Part shown: positions 11,050-19,687 of the stretch, one piece after another | How positions within the stretch are numbered: the first letter of the stretch is position 1 | How the letters are laid out: every line of letters begins with the position of its first letter | DNA from: Metabacillus sediminilitoris | Lineage (GTDB): Bacteria > Bacillota > Bacilli > Bacillales > Bacillaceae | Assembly: GCF_009720625.1 (NCBI RefSeq) | Contig: NZ_CP046266.1 | Span: 877,501 to 941,500, forward strand | Reading direction: 5' to 3' | DNA: 64,000 bases | The notes under the pieces: generated by a model | The model's input: only the letters and a program-made list of their open reading frames with translations | The model's database searches: none | What the model was told of the DNA's origin: nothing | Position numbers and translations under genes: made by a program

Positions 11050-14000
11050 AACCGATCGAGTTAGCTGTTTCCGGATTGCATAGTTTCAGAGAAAAACAGA
11101 TTATTAACTTTGATTCATTATGTGATGGTGGAATTTTCGGGATTTTTGGACCGACGGGCAGTGGAAAATCTTCCATTTTAGATGCGATGACACTTGCTTT
11201 GTATGGAAAAGTGGAACGAGCGATGAATAATACGTACGGAATACTAAATCATGCAGAAGATCAATTGACGGTGTCATTTACTTTTGAGCTTGAAAATGCA
11301 TCTGGGAGGAAATGTTATACTGTTGAACGTGTTTTCAAACGAACAGATGAAATAAGAGTGAAAACAGCGATTTGTCGTTTAATCGAAGCTGGTGAGGAAA
11401 GGGTTGTTCTTGCAGATAAAGCAGTGGATGTAAATGAACAAGTTTATGGATTACTCGGCCTAACCATCGATGATTTTACCCGTGCAGTAGTGCTTCCACA
11501 AGGGAAATTTGCTGAATTTCTTTCATTAAAAGGTGCGGAAAGACGCCAAATGCTTCAGCGTTTATTTCATCTTGAACAATATGGCGATCAGTTAATGAAA
11601 AAATTGAAAAAAAGAGTCACATCAACAAAAATTAATCGTGACGAGCTTGATGCAGAGAAGAAAGGCTTAGGGGATGCTTCATCACAGGCTGTGAAGGATG
11701 CTGAAAATCGTCTGAAAGATGCAGAATTGCTTTTGAAAAAACGTCAGACAGAGCTAGAAACTGTTACAAAGGATCATGAAAAAAAGCAAGGAATCTGGCA
11801 ACTTCAACAGCAAAAAGCGGAAATTGAAAAGGAAAAAGCTATACTAGCAGCAAAAGAAGATACGATCGACGACATACAAAATCAGCTGAAAAAGGCAGAA
11901 GAAGCTGAGTCACTGCGTCCATATGCTGAGGCTCTTCAAGCGCTGCAGCAAGAGCAAAAAGAAGCAGAAATTAATCTTGCCTCGGCAAAAAAACAGTATG
12001 TTGTCGTAAAGGAGCAGTATGAGACGATTAGTCGTTCATATGAAGAAATCCGTCAAAACAAAGCTACACAGGAGCCGATTTTAGTAGCAAAACGAGAAAA
12101 ACTTCTACAATTGCAAAAAGTAGAGGAAGAGCTTCAATCTGATAAAAGCCAATTAAATAATCTACAGGAAAAAAGGCTTGAACTAAAAAAGCAGCAGGAA
12201 AGAAACAATACACAATTAGCAGAAGCAAAGAGTTTTGTTGAGAAAGCTAAATTTAAACAGCAAGCATTAAAGGATGAACAAAAAACCAAAACAGTAATGG
12301 CAAAAGATCGAGAACAAATTCGTGCTGCCTTAGAAGCAAAGCAGATGGTTATACAAATTCAGCAAAAAGTAAGGGAAGCAACAGAACAAGTTAATAAAAA
12401 AACAGCAGCCATTCAGCAAGAAAAACAAAAGGTAACTGTGTTAACGGAAAAAATAACCAAAGAAAAACTGCAACTTCAAGAACAATTTATTCGTCTAAAC
12501 CAGCTTTATTTTCTAGCATCTGAAAGGGAACGGGAACATGCTGGATACATTCAAACGGTAAAGTATCAATTAGATGCCTTATTAGAGAAGGAAGAAAAAG
12601 CGAAAAGTCAAAAACTAGCGATTGAATTAGTTAAGCAGCTAAGTGATGGAGAGCCTTGTCCTGTATGTGGATCATGTAGTCATCCAAGCCCTATTCATAT
12701 TGATCAAGTTGATAATGATGTTGCCAACAAGCAATCTGATGCAATAAAGGCAGAGCTTGAGCGTTTACAAAGCTTAAGTCAGGAAAGCCATGCCATTAAA
12801 ATAAAGCTTGAAGGCCTTTCCCAACAATTAATGAATGATTTTTCATATCTTCATGAGCTTAAACAAATAAAAGAAGCACAAATTAACAAGGTGTTTTCAA
12901 ACAATCAAGAGCTGCCAGTTGAAGAAGGATATAAGACATTTAAAGGTGAATTCAAAGCAATAACGCAAGATTTTCTGCAAATAAGAGCATCAATAGAAAA
13001 AATGATGAAACAAATTCGTGAGTTACAGCAGGAAGAAATGAGAAGAAATGATTTCATCAAGACGGCATCACAGGATGGGGATGAATGGATTCGGGTTCAG
13101 CAAGCAAATCAACAAAAATATGAGGAAGTGCGAACAGCCTATTCTGATCAATTTCCAACCATTCCACTTGAAAAGGTTGAACAGCTGCAAAAGGAAATTG
13201 TAGAAAAAGATGAAGCATTTGAACTATTAAATGAACGAATTCAAAAAAGCATTTCATTTATTGAAGAAAAAGAAGTGCTTGTAAAAGAACATGAGCATAA
13301 AAATCAGCAACTATCTGAACAAGAAATAAAATTACAAGCCTCAATCAAAAATCGGGAGGAGCTTATTAGTGAAAAGCAGGATAAGCTAAATGAAGTTGAT
13401 TCAGAAAACCGAATAAGCTTACAAATTGAGGAAACAGAAGCACAATTAAAGCAATTAACTTCAAAAGAAAATGACATGTATCAAGCATGGCAACAGAAGT
13501 CTAGTCAGCTGCATCAGCTGCAAAGCGAGCTTGCTGCTTGTGAAAAATCCTTTGATCAAACATCACATAAACTCCAATTGGCTTATGAAAAATGGAAATC
13601 AGCATGTGAAGAGACTTCATTCAAAACGGTCGAGGAAACACTTGCTTCCATTTTATCTGCTGAGATCAAACAGGAAATGAAGACAAAAATAGAGGAATAT
13701 ACCGATAAAGTAAAACAGCTAACAACAGACCTGCGCCGTATTGAAGAAAAACTTTCAGGAAACCAGCTTTCATTAGAGGATTGGGAGCAAATTCAACAAA
13801 TAAAAATGGAACTAAAAGAGCAGGTTGACGAAGCGGTTGCGAACAAAGGGGCAGCAGCAAATGCTCTTCAAGTTTTGTTAGAAAAGCATGAGCGTTTTAT
13901 GGAAATAGAAAATCGGCAAAAAGATCTCGATGATATGATGCAAAAGCTTGAAAAACTCCAATCCGTTTTTAAAGGTAACAGCTTTGTTGAATATGTTGCA

Positions 14001-14447
14001 GAAGAACAGCTAGAACAAGTAAGCCGCGATGCGTCAGAACGGCTTAGTATGTTAACACGCGGTCGATATGCGATTGAGGTTGACTCTCAAGGCGGCTTTA
14101 TCATGAGAGATGATGCAAATGGCGGGGTCAGAAGACCTGTTTCAACACTATCTGGTGGAGAAACCTTCTTAACATCACTTGCGTTAGCATTATCACTATC
14201 AACGCAAATTCAGCTTCGTGGAGAATATCCACTTCAATTCTTCTTCCTTGACGAAGGATTTGGAACACTTGACGTTGATCTGCTAGATACAGTTATCACA
14301 GCTCTTGAAAAGCTCCAAGCTCAAAACTTATCAGTAGGCGTCATAAGCCATGTCGGTGAACTTCGTGCAAGGTTGCCAAGAAAATTAATAGTTGAACCGG
14401 CCGAGCCTTCAGGAAAAGGCTCAACAGTTTATTTAGAATCTTTATAA
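11046..14447 (+). CDS. sbcC: Exonuclease SbcCD subunit C (Rad50-type ATPase)
   Basis: A 1133-residue SMC/Rad50-like ATPase, partner of SbcD. An N-terminal Walker A motif is GPTGSGKSS (residues 35-43). Two long glutamine/lysine/glutamate-rich coiled-coil arms flank a zinc-hook CPVC at residues 538-541. The C-terminal half-domain has the signature LSGGETFLTSLALALSLS and Walker B FFLDEGFGTLD. Start overlaps sbcD by 4 bp. It is named yirY in older B. subtilis annotation. The transcript faces gerPF and probably ends in the shared hairpin at 14646-14750. Confidence 0.95.
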   Translation: MKPIELAVSGLHSFREKQIINFDSLCDGGIFGIFGPTGSGKSSILDAMTLALYGKVERAMNNTYGILNHAEDQLTVSFTFELENASGRKCYTVERVFKRTDEIRVKTAICRLIEAGEERVVLADKAVDVNEQVYGLLGLTIDDFTRAVVLPQGKFAEFLSLKGAERRQMLQRLFHLEQYGDQLMKKLKKRVTSTKINRDELDAEKKGLGDASSQAVKDAENRLKDAELLLKKRQTELETVTKDHEKKQGIWQLQQQKAEIEKEKAILAAKEDTIDDIQNQLKKAEEAESLRPYAEALQALQQEQKEAEINLASAKKQYVVVKEQYETISRSYEEIRQNKATQEPILVAKREKLLQLQKVEEELQSDKSQLNNLQEKRLELKKQQERNNTQLAEAKSFVEKAKFKQQALKDEQKTKTVMAKDREQIRAALEAKQMVIQIQQKVREATEQVNKKTAAIQQEKQKVTVLTEKITKEKLQLQEQFIRLNQLYFLASEREREHAGYIQTVKYQLDALLEKEEKAKSQKLAIELVKQLSDGEPCPVCGSCSHPSPIHIDQVDNDVANKQSDAIKAELERLQSLSQESHAIKIKLEGLSQQLMNDFSYLHELKQIKEAQINKVFSNNQELPVEEGYKTFKGEFKAITQDFLQIRASIEKMMKQIRELQQEEMRRNDFIKTASQDGDEWIRVQQANQQKYEEVRTAYSDQFPTIPLEKVEQLQKEIVEKDEAFELLNERIQKSISFIEEKEVLVKEHEHKNQQLSEQEIKLQASIKNREELISEKQDKLNEVDSENRISLQIEETEAQLKQLTSKENDMYQAWQQKSSQLHQLQSELAACEKSFDQTSHKLQLAYEKWKSACEETSFKTVEETLASILSAEIKQEMKTKIEEYTDKVKQLTTDLRRIEEKLSGNQLSLEDWEQIQQIKMELKEQVDEAVANKGAAANALQVLLEKHERFMEIENRQKDLDDMMQKLEKLQSVFKGNSFVEYVAEEQLEQVSRDASERLSMLTRGRYAIEVDSQGGFIMRDDANGGVRRPVSTLSGGETFLTSLALALSLSTQIQLRGEYPLQFFFLDEGFGTLDVDLLDTVITALEKLQAQNLSVGVISHVGELRARLPRKLIVEPAEPSGKGSTVYLESL

Positions 14448-14645
14448 GCTGTTTCGTAGGATGTCTATTTCAAGCTATTGTGTTTTCAGGTCTATCCAAT
14501 TAAATGTGGGTAGGCTTTTTGTATTTTATAATTCTAATATTCCTATAAAAGACGAAAGTTGAAAAGAACGGAAAAGAAGGCCAAAACAAGATAAGAATGC
14601 AGATGAACAGTCTTTCATAAGTCTAATGTAAGGTATTTTTACAAA

Positions 14646-14750
14646 GAAAAAGCGCCCATCATCACTCACTCAGGGGATAATAAATACATGCTAAAGAGGA
14701 ATGTCATGTATTTGACTGCCTGTTGTGATAATACGTGAAGGCGCTTTTTC
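14646..14750. terminator. Shared bidirectional terminator-like cruciform between sbcC and gerPF
   Basis: The outer arms GAAAAAGCGCC (14646-14656) and GGCGCTTTTTC (14740-14750) are perfectly complementary. An inner hairpin AAATACATG (14682-14690)/CATGTATTT (14705-14713) lies within. A T-tract follows the outer stem on either strand, so it can serve both convergent genes. The rest of the roughly 300-bp gap after sbcC holds no ORF that I can support. Confidence 0.6.
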
Positions 14751-14754
14751 ATGT

Positions 14755-14973
14755 CTAATTGTTAGCCACCATATTTTGATCTGTAACATCAGGATCAATC
14801 ATATTTGTGACGCTAATGCCATTATTAATAATATGAAAATCTCCTGTACTTCCCCCGCCAGAGCCTGAGGCTGTTTTTGACTGGCTTTTAGGAGATAGAT
14901 AAAAGGAATCTCCGAAGTTAACCACTCCGCCACCAATACTATTAATCTTGATCGGACCTACAATTGCGGGCAT
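14755..14973 (-). CDS. gerPF: Spore germination protein GerPF
   Basis: 72 residues, beginning MPAIVGPIKINSI with GGGVVNFGDSFYLSPKS, a Gly/Ser-rich middle, and ending in DVTDQNMVANN. GerPA and GerPF share this fold pattern, and this copy is the last gene of the operon. GerP proteins assemble in the spore coat and make it permeable to germinants. The gene is separated from gerPE by 247 bp holding a terminator-like hairpin, so its expression may be reduced or separately driven. The minus-strand ribosome site (complement of atccttttt, near 14981-14989) supports the ATG at 14973. Confidence 0.9.
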   Translation of the reverse strand: MPAIVGPIKINSIGGGVVNFGDSFYLSPKSQSKTASGSGGGSTGDFHIINNGISVTNMIDPDVTDQNMVANN

Positions 14974-15114
14974 ATTAAAACATCCTTTTTAAATTCAATG
15001 GTACTTTACTTTATGCATCTGTTTTTTGGAATGTTCGTCTTTCACTTGAAAAGTGAAAAATATACTAAATGCGCAGTACCACCTCTAGCCTTTAGCCATA
15101 ATAACTGCCAAAAA

Positions 15115-15152
15115 TGCCTGACGATGGATTAGCAGGACGTCCATGTCAGGCA
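15115..15152 (-). terminator. Terminator-like hairpin between gerPE and gerPF
   Basis: On the minus strand TGCCTGACATGGA pairs with TCCATCGTCAGGCA (one bulged base), followed by TTTTT. It lies downstream of gerPE and upstream of gerPF inside the operon. Confidence 0.55.
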
Positions 15153-15220
15153 AAGGACACAGGATGAGTTATCTTAGCATGTTTAGTCTCGCTGCTTAGT
15201 AGCGGTGGATAAAGCTCCGT

Positions 15221-15598
15221 CTACCGATGGGGATTCTCTTTATAATGACGGATATGTTTTGTTCGATTCACACATGTAATATCTTTTGTTGATCCAATAT
15301 GAACAATAGATGAACTGGATATAGCCAAAATATCGATTCTGTTTACATTAATTGAAGGATTTTCATGAAAGAAATTTGTTGTTAACCGTTCATATAAAAT
15401 AGGTTGAGGAATTTCCTCTTGAAAAATCGGATATTGTGATAGATCGCCTTCGGTTCCGAAATGCCGTTCTTCTTCACGTTGGACTGCCAATACATTTACT
15501 TCTGGTGTTATTTCCATAGAATCGCCAATTTGAAAAACAGAGCTAATCCCGATCGAACTAACGTAAGCTGTATTGACTTTTGAGTATCGACTAATCAT
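15221..15598 (-). CDS. gerPE: Spore germination protein GerPE
   Basis: 125 residues, opening MISRYSKVNTAYVSSIGISS and containing VFQIGDSMEITPEVNVLAVQ and SSSIVHIGSTKDI, the paired short beta-type repeats of GerPE. Its ATG overlaps the gerPD stop in an ATGA junction (15595-15598), so the two are translated together. Spore-coat protein needed for germinant access in the GerP model. No membrane segment. Confidence 0.88.
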   Translation of the reverse strand: MISRYSKVNTAYVSSIGISSVFQIGDSMEITPEVNVLAVQREEERHFGTEGDLSQYPIFQEEIPQPILYERLTTNFFHENPSINVNRIDILAISSSSIVHIGSTKDITCVNRTKHIRHYKENPHR

Positions 15599-15771
15599 TG
15601 TGGTGCCAACGGTACATAAGCACCGATGATGAGAGATTCAGGTGGTGTATCAAAAGTAGATGAAAGTGTAATAGTATTTGTATCGCCAATTAAAAAGACA
15701 GAAGAACTAGATACTCCGATAATATTGACCGCTCCAACTTGCAGGCATCGATTTACAACTGTGAAATTCAT
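15595..15771 (-). CDS. gerPD: Spore germination protein GerPD (58 residues)
   Basis: Short gene read directly from the minus strand: start ATG at 15771-15769, stop TGA at 15597-15595, 58 codons. The protein begins MNFTVVNRCLQVGAVNIIGV, has SSSSVFLIGDTNTITLSS, and ends DTPPESLIIGAYVPLAPQ, which matches the GerPD pattern. A ribosome site (complement of actcctta) is located properly upstream. The stop overlaps the gerPE start (ATGA). In the spore coat its family partners with the other GerP proteins. It is preceded by a 224-bp non-coding insert that separates it from gerPC. Confidence 0.9.
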   Translation of the reverse strand: MNFTVVNRCLQVGAVNIIGVSSSSVFLIGDTNTITLSSTFDTPPESLIIGAYVPLAPQ

Positions 15772-15995
15772 TTTTTACCAACTCCTTATGTCTGACTAGC
15801 TCTAGTGACAGAGTATTCTTTTTCTATTTCTAAAGTCTATCTTCACCGCTAAACCCGAAGCACAGGCCGTGTAAGTGCAGTAACTGAAAAAGGACGTCAT
15901 TTTTGTAATAATCTCGGGGACAACTATCAATCAATCAATCAATCAATCAATGTCCTTCCTAATCTTGCGTGTCTGAACAAGGCGGCTGCCGTTTT
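15772..15995. repeat. Non-coding insert between gerPC and gerPD with a (TCAA)6 microsatellite
   Basis: No gene is visible. At 15927-15950 TCAA is repeated six times. The edges resemble a decayed copy of the repeat at 39492-39742: tgtctgactagctctag at 15789 is like TGTCTAGCTCCAG, and tctgaacaaggcg near 15972 is like GCTGAACAAGGCGC. The operon reading frames are not disturbed. Confidence 0.6.
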
Positions 15996-16598
15996 CTATG
16001 ACGAATCTTTCGGGAGATGATCTAAAAAGTGCTTTATAGAATTTTCAACATCTTGTTTAACATGTAGGAGGATTTCTTGTTTTTTATCTAATAGGGAATC
16101 TTGCTCTGTTAATGGTTGCGCATTGATATAGTAATGGATGCGACTATCAATTTGTTTGCGAATGTCCTCAATTATATGCCTGCGATGCGGATCATCGAGT
16201 CGTAAATCATAATGCTGTTCTGCCTGTTCAATTAGACTTTTACAATCATTATTTAAAAATTGATTCACTTCTTCACTGCATTGCTGAAAAAGTTGTTGTC
16301 TTAATTGTTGTTGTACTCCATTTACATTCATCCCATTTTGATGGACATCAAAATTATCAATCTGCCCGGGATCAGAAGGATTTAGCCCAATATTCAGTGT
16401 ACCAGTAAGATGTTCAACTTTTAATTGATCAAATTTATATTCAATTTTATCAATGTTTGTGTAAGATTGTTTCTTCATTTCTTCCATATCTTTTTTTAGT
16501 CCGCGCATCATTTCATTCAAATGTTGGATTTGTTGTTCCTGTTGTTGGACATATTGATGAAGTTGCTGTAAGTATTTCGTTATTTCGTTATAATACAA
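15996..16598 (-). CDS. gerPC: Spore germination protein GerPC
   Basis: 200 residues, the largest GerP protein. It starts with YYNEITKYLQQLHQYVQQQ, a glutamine-rich coiled coil over about residues 5-45 (QQEQQIQHLNEMMRGLKKD). It is followed by TLNIGLNPSDPG and a charged helical C-terminus. The start appears to be TTG at 16598, with gaggtggg upstream on the minus strand; no nearby ATG fits. Third gene of the operon. Proposed role is scaffold or assembly of the GerP complex in the inner coat. Confidence 0.88.
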   Translation of the reverse strand: MYYNEITKYLQQLHQYVQQQEQQIQHLNEMMRGLKKDMEEMKKQSYTNIDKIEYKFDQLKVEHLTGTLNIGLNPSDPGQIDNFDVHQNGMNVNGVQQQLRQQLFQQCSEEVNQFLNNDCKSLIEQAEQHYDLRLDDPHRRHIIEDIRKQIDSRIHYYINAQPLTEQDSLLDKKQEILLHVKQDVENSIKHFLDHLPKDSS

Positions 16599-16723
16599 AC
16601 TACATCACCCACCTCTATTTCTTAGCACAAAAAGTTGATACTAACATGATATGCAAAAAGCTTAAAGTGGGTGAATGCCTATTTTGTTAATCATGAGTGG
16701 ACAGAAAACTTCCGTAATAGAAG

Positions 16724-16972
16724 TTACCTAAATGGAGGAATCGCAGGTGAGGTAAGGGGCACGAACGATTCTTCTGCCTCTTCTTCAGAAACAACTCCAC
16801 TAGGCGCTTCAGTTTCAATTTGTGGTGCAGGTTCTGTGAAACCGCCTGTGTTGTAAAGATTTGATAGGGGCTTTATAATACCAGCACTACCAATTTGTAA
16901 GACTGAAGAATTGCTGACAGCATCGACTCGTAAATAATTAATACAAATGGTTTGATTAATATAAAAATTCAT
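16724..16972 (-). CDS. gerPB: Spore germination protein GerPB
   Basis: 82 residues from the ATG at 16972, preceded by aaggag on the minus strand; an in-frame upstream start at 16981 is less likely. Sequence opens MNFYINQTICINYLRVDAVS, has SSVLQIGSAGIIKPLSNLYN, and ends in an acidic, proline-containing tail with EEEAEES. Position directly after gerPA (12-bp gap) and the xSSVLQIG motif fit GerPB. Spore-coat permeability protein. Confidence 0.87.
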   Translation of the reverse strand: MNFYINQTICINYLRVDAVSNSSVLQIGSAGIIKPLSNLYNTGGFTEPAPQIETEAPSGVVSEEEAEESFVPLTSPAIPPFR

Positions 16973-16984
16973 CGCCAACACTCC

Positions 16985-17206
16985 TTATAAATTTCCAGCA
17001 ATCGGTTGATCGATAACATCATTATCATACGTATTTGTCACTGAATTTTGATTGTAAATGTTAAGTCCATTTCCAGTGTTAAAGGAACCAGCACCAGCAA
17101 AGGTTTTAACTTCGCTATATGGAGAAATGGTTATCACATCTCCAATATGAACAATGCTACTTGTACCTACACTATTTACTTTAAAGGCACCTACAATAGC
17201 TGGCAT
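16985..17206 (-). CDS. gerPA: Spore germination protein GerPA
   Basis: 73 residues from the ATG at 17206 ([14 protein letters not shown]), chosen because aaagga lies 9 bases upstream; a second in-frame ATG at 17215 overlaps that ribosome site. It contains [17 protein letters not shown], a Gly/Asn-rich middle and the C-terminal [13 protein letters not shown], paralogous to GerPF. First gene of the operon, 43 bp downstream of a sigma-K-like promoter. Confidence 0.9.
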   Translation of the reverse strand: MPAIVGAFKVNSVGTSSIVHIGDVITISPYSEVKTFAGAGSFNTGNGLNIYNQNSVTNTYDNDVIDQPIAGNL

Positions 17207-17248
17207 AATAAACATTCCTTTTATCTAAAATTGAAGTTTGCTTTGATA

Positions 17249-17275
17249 TACTTTATGAATCTTATCAGTAAATGT
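17249..17275 (-). promoter_or_regulatory. Sigma-K-type promoter of the gerP operon
   Basis: On the minus strand the -35 AC (17275-17274) is followed by exactly 16 bases and then CATAAAGTA (17257-17249). This matches the Bacillus sigma-K pattern AC-N16-CATANNNTA. It ends about 43 bp before the gerPA ATG. Mother-cell late expression is what is known for gerP in B. subtilis. Confidence 0.75.
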
Positions 17276-17411
17276 GTGATAAACGTGGAAAAATTATCTG
17301 TTTAACAGAGGAGTATGAATGTGAAGGATTCGATCCTTATGCTTATGAAAATTGATCATAAAAAGGCGAAAGAGTAATCTTTCCATTCCTTTTAGGCTTA
17401 TTATCATTTTA

Positions 17412-17582
17412 TTATTTGTTTTCCTTTTTAATAAAATAGTGCTCATTATTCCATTTAATTTCTTTTAGTAACAAGATATCGAGTTTTTGACTGCATTCGA
17501 TCGTTTCGATAGCGTTTACACCATGCTTCATGGCCATATTAATTAAATTCTTTCTCATTAATTCTATTTCATTGCTAACCAT
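17412..17582 (-). CDS. yisI: Spo0E-like aspartyl-phosphate phosphatase (YisI type)
   Basis: A 56-residue helical hairpin protein with the Spo0E family signature SQKLD near the C-terminus (ETIECSQKLDILLLKEI). Family members dephosphorylate Spo0A-P and delay sporulation. I chose the ATG at 17582 (MVSNEIELM) because GGAG lies 8 bases upstream; an ATG at 17603 would give 63 residues without a clear ribosome site. Location next to gerPA matches yisI of B. subtilis. Confidence 0.8.
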   Translation of the reverse strand: MVSNEIELMRKNLINMAMKHGVNAIETIECSQKLDILLLKEIKWNNEHYFIKKENK

Positions 17583-17760
17583 TTTTCTGTCTCCATCTCT
17601 CATTTAATTTTTAAGCATGATATGATTCACCAAGGAACAAAAAATCGTCCTTCATTTAGGACAAGGCTATTATACAACGGATCATTTGAAAAAAATCACA
17701 TTCGCTAAAATAACAAAAAACAATACAAAATTCTACATATAAGGGTTTAGGCATAGGGAT

Positions 17761-17789
17761 TTGACAAAAATCAATTGTGTTTATACATC
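17761..17789 (+). promoter_or_regulatory. Candidate sigma-A promoter for the tatD-yisK pair
   Basis: A perfect -35 TTGACA (17761-17766) is followed 15-17 bases later by an imperfect -10 region within TTATACATC. It lies about 35 bp before the ribosome site of the TatD-like gene. Confidence 0.5.
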
Positions 17790-17822
17790 ACACTTCAAAC
17801 AAATTTCGTAGGAGGATTCCCA

Positions 17823-18608
17823 ATGATTGATGCACATATTCATCTTGATCAATATAAACGTGATGTCATTAAGAATGCTATTTCTATTTGGCAAGAGCGT
17901 GAAATTGACGGAGTTGTAGCAGTCGCAACGAATTTAAGTTCAAGCTATGAGATCTTAAAACTAAAACAAGAATTTCCACATTTTGTTCGCGCTGCGATTG
18001 GACACCACCCAGAAGCACCGCCACCAACTAAACAGGAATTAGAAGAATTAATAGCTTTAATTAAAAGTGAAAAGCACATGCTTTCAGGAATTGGTGAAAT
18101 TGGTCTGCCAACTTATCAGAAAAATGAACTTTTAGAGCACTATTCAGCGGATGAATTTTACTATGTTTTGGAAGCTTTTTTACAGGTTGCAAAAGAGGTG
18201 AATTTACCTGTAGCACTCCATGCTGTCCATAAAGAATCGGAAATTGCCCTATCATTTTTAAAAAAGCATGGAATTCAAAAAGCACATTTTCATTGGCTAA
18301 AAGCACCAAGTAATGTTATTAACGAAATAATTTCTTTAGGGTATTATGTTTCAGTTACACCTGAAGTTTGCTATCGTAAAAGAGATATAGAAATGGTTAA
18401 ACAGATACCAATTGGTCAGCTCTTAATAGAAACAGATGGTCCTTGGCAGCACAGTGGTCCATTTGCAAAACGACAAACATCACCATTATTTTTGAAGGAA
18501 ATTTGTAGGTGTTTATCGAATATTCTTACAATACCTATAAAAGAATTAACAAAGCAGATTGATAACAATACAAATGAACTATATCCACCAATAGGAGGGG
18601 CTACATGA
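17823..18608 (+). CDS. TatD family metal-dependent hydrolase/nuclease
   Basis: 261 residues from the ATG at 17823, preceded by aggagg; an earlier in-frame ATG at 17775 lacks a ribosome site. Metal-ligand motifs of the TatD/amidohydrolase fold are present: MIDAHIHLDQ at the N-terminus, GIGEIGLP, PVALHAVHKE, FHWLKAP and ETDGPWQHSGPF near the C-terminus. Family members are Mg-dependent DNases or deaminase-like hydrolases; the substrate here is not known. The last codons overlap the yisK start (ATGA). Confidence 0.85.
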   Translation: MIDAHIHLDQYKRDVIKNAISIWQEREIDGVVAVATNLSSSYEILKLKQEFPHFVRAAIGHHPEAPPPTKQELEELIALIKSEKHMLSGIGEIGLPTYQKNELLEHYSADEFYYVLEAFLQVAKEVNLPVALHAVHKESEIALSFLKKHGIQKAHFHWLKAPSNVINEIISLGYYVSVTPEVCYRKRDIEMVKQIPIGQLLIETDGPWQHSGPFAKRQTSPLFLKEICRCLSNILTIPIKELTKQIDNNTNELYPPIGGAT

Positions 18609-19513
18609 AATTCGTAACAGCTATGATCCATAATGAACAATTTATTGGGCTTGTACACGGTGAAAAGATTATCGATTTAAGAAAGGCAGAGAAAGATATA
18701 TTTGAGCTTTCATCTTTTCCAAATACTCTTTTGCAATGTGTCGCAAAGGGAGACAAATTTGTACAAAATGTTAAGCAAATTGTTGATAAAATTAATGTGA
18801 AAGAAGGATCTGAAAGCTATCTTTATCCTTTGGCGGATGTGAAAATACTTTCACCAATACCAAATCCACCTAAAAATATTTTATGTGTAGGAAAAAACTA
18901 TCGAAACCATGTTATCGAAATGGGAAGTGAAGAGGATATACCAAAACATGTTCTTTTATTTACAAAGGCACCAACCTCTGTCATTGGCCACAAGGATGAA
19001 ATTGACCCGCATTTACATATTACGAAAGAACTTGATTATGAAGGTGAGCTTGCTGTTGTCATTGGAAAGAAAGGAAAGCAAATTAACGAGGAAGATGCGA
19101 TGGATTATGTGTTTGGTTATACGATCGTTAATGATGTAACAGCAAGGAATCTTCAAAAACAGCATACGCAGTACTTCCTAGGGAAGAGCCTTGATACATC
19201 ATGCCCGATTGGTCCTTATCTTGTTCATAAATCAGCGATTGAAAACCCTTATGACCTTAAAATTAAAACGAGTGTAAATAATGAAATTCGTCAAGATGGA
19301 AATACAAAGGATATGATTTTTAGTATTGAACATATTATCTCAACGATTTCTCAAGGGACAACTCTTGAACCAGGTGATATTATTGCGACTGGAACACCTG
19401 CAGGGGTCGGTAATGGTTTTCATCCACCTAAGTATTTACAGCAGGGTGATATAATTGAAATTGAAGTTGAGGGTATTGGAGTATTAGAAAATCGAATCAA
19501 ATCTTCATCATGA
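18605..19513 (+). CDS. yisK: Fumarylacetoacetate hydrolase family protein (YisK)
   Basis: A 302-residue FAH-family enzyme. N-terminal domain of about 90 residues, then the catalytic domain with NILCVGKNYRNHV, ELDYEGELAVVIGKKGK (divalent-metal ligands), DVTARNLQK and IIATGTPAGVGNG. The family includes acylpyruvate hydrolases and oxaloacetate decarboxylases. B. subtilis YisK has been reported as an oxaloacetate decarboxylase that associates with Mbl; I recall this and have not verified it. Start ATG overlaps the tatD-like stop by 4 bp and has aggagggg upstream. Followed by a terminator at 19528. Confidence 0.85.
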   Translation: MKFVTAMIHNEQFIGLVHGEKIIDLRKAEKDIFELSSFPNTLLQCVAKGDKFVQNVKQIVDKINVKEGSESYLYPLADVKILSPIPNPPKNILCVGKNYRNHVIEMGSEEDIPKHVLLFTKAPTSVIGHKDEIDPHLHITKELDYEGELAVVIGKKGKQINEEDAMDYVFGYTIVNDVTARNLQKQHTQYFLGKSLDTSCPIGPYLVHKSAIENPYDLKIKTSVNNEIRQDGNTKDMIFSIEHIISTISQGTTLEPGDIIATGTPAGVGNGFHPPKYLQQGDIIEIEVEGIGVLENRIKSSS

Positions 19514-19527
19514 TTGTTAGAATAAAC

Positions 19528-19557
19528 AGAGGCTTGGTATCTGAGCCTCTTTCATTT
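19528..19557 (+). terminator. Terminator after yisK
   Basis: AGAGGCT (19528-19534) pairs with AGCCTCT (19544-19550), followed by TTCATTTT. Confidence 0.55.
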
Positions 19558-19631
19558 TGTCCTCATTGGATCTATGTTTTCAAAAAATAGACACAATCAC
19601 CATAACCTTCGAGATTCGTTCATTAATTTTT

Positions 19632-19648
19632 TTAGCAAATTATGCTAA
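19632..19648. promoter_or_regulatory. Perfect palindrome in the yisL promoter region
   Basis: TTAGCA-aatta-TGCTAA is an inverted repeat 40 bp in front of the yisL start, touching a possible -10 (TAAGAT). It could be an operator; no regulator is identified. Confidence 0.35.
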
Positions 19649-19687
19649 GATAGGGTTGTCTTTGATCTTTTAAGGAGGAAAATATTT

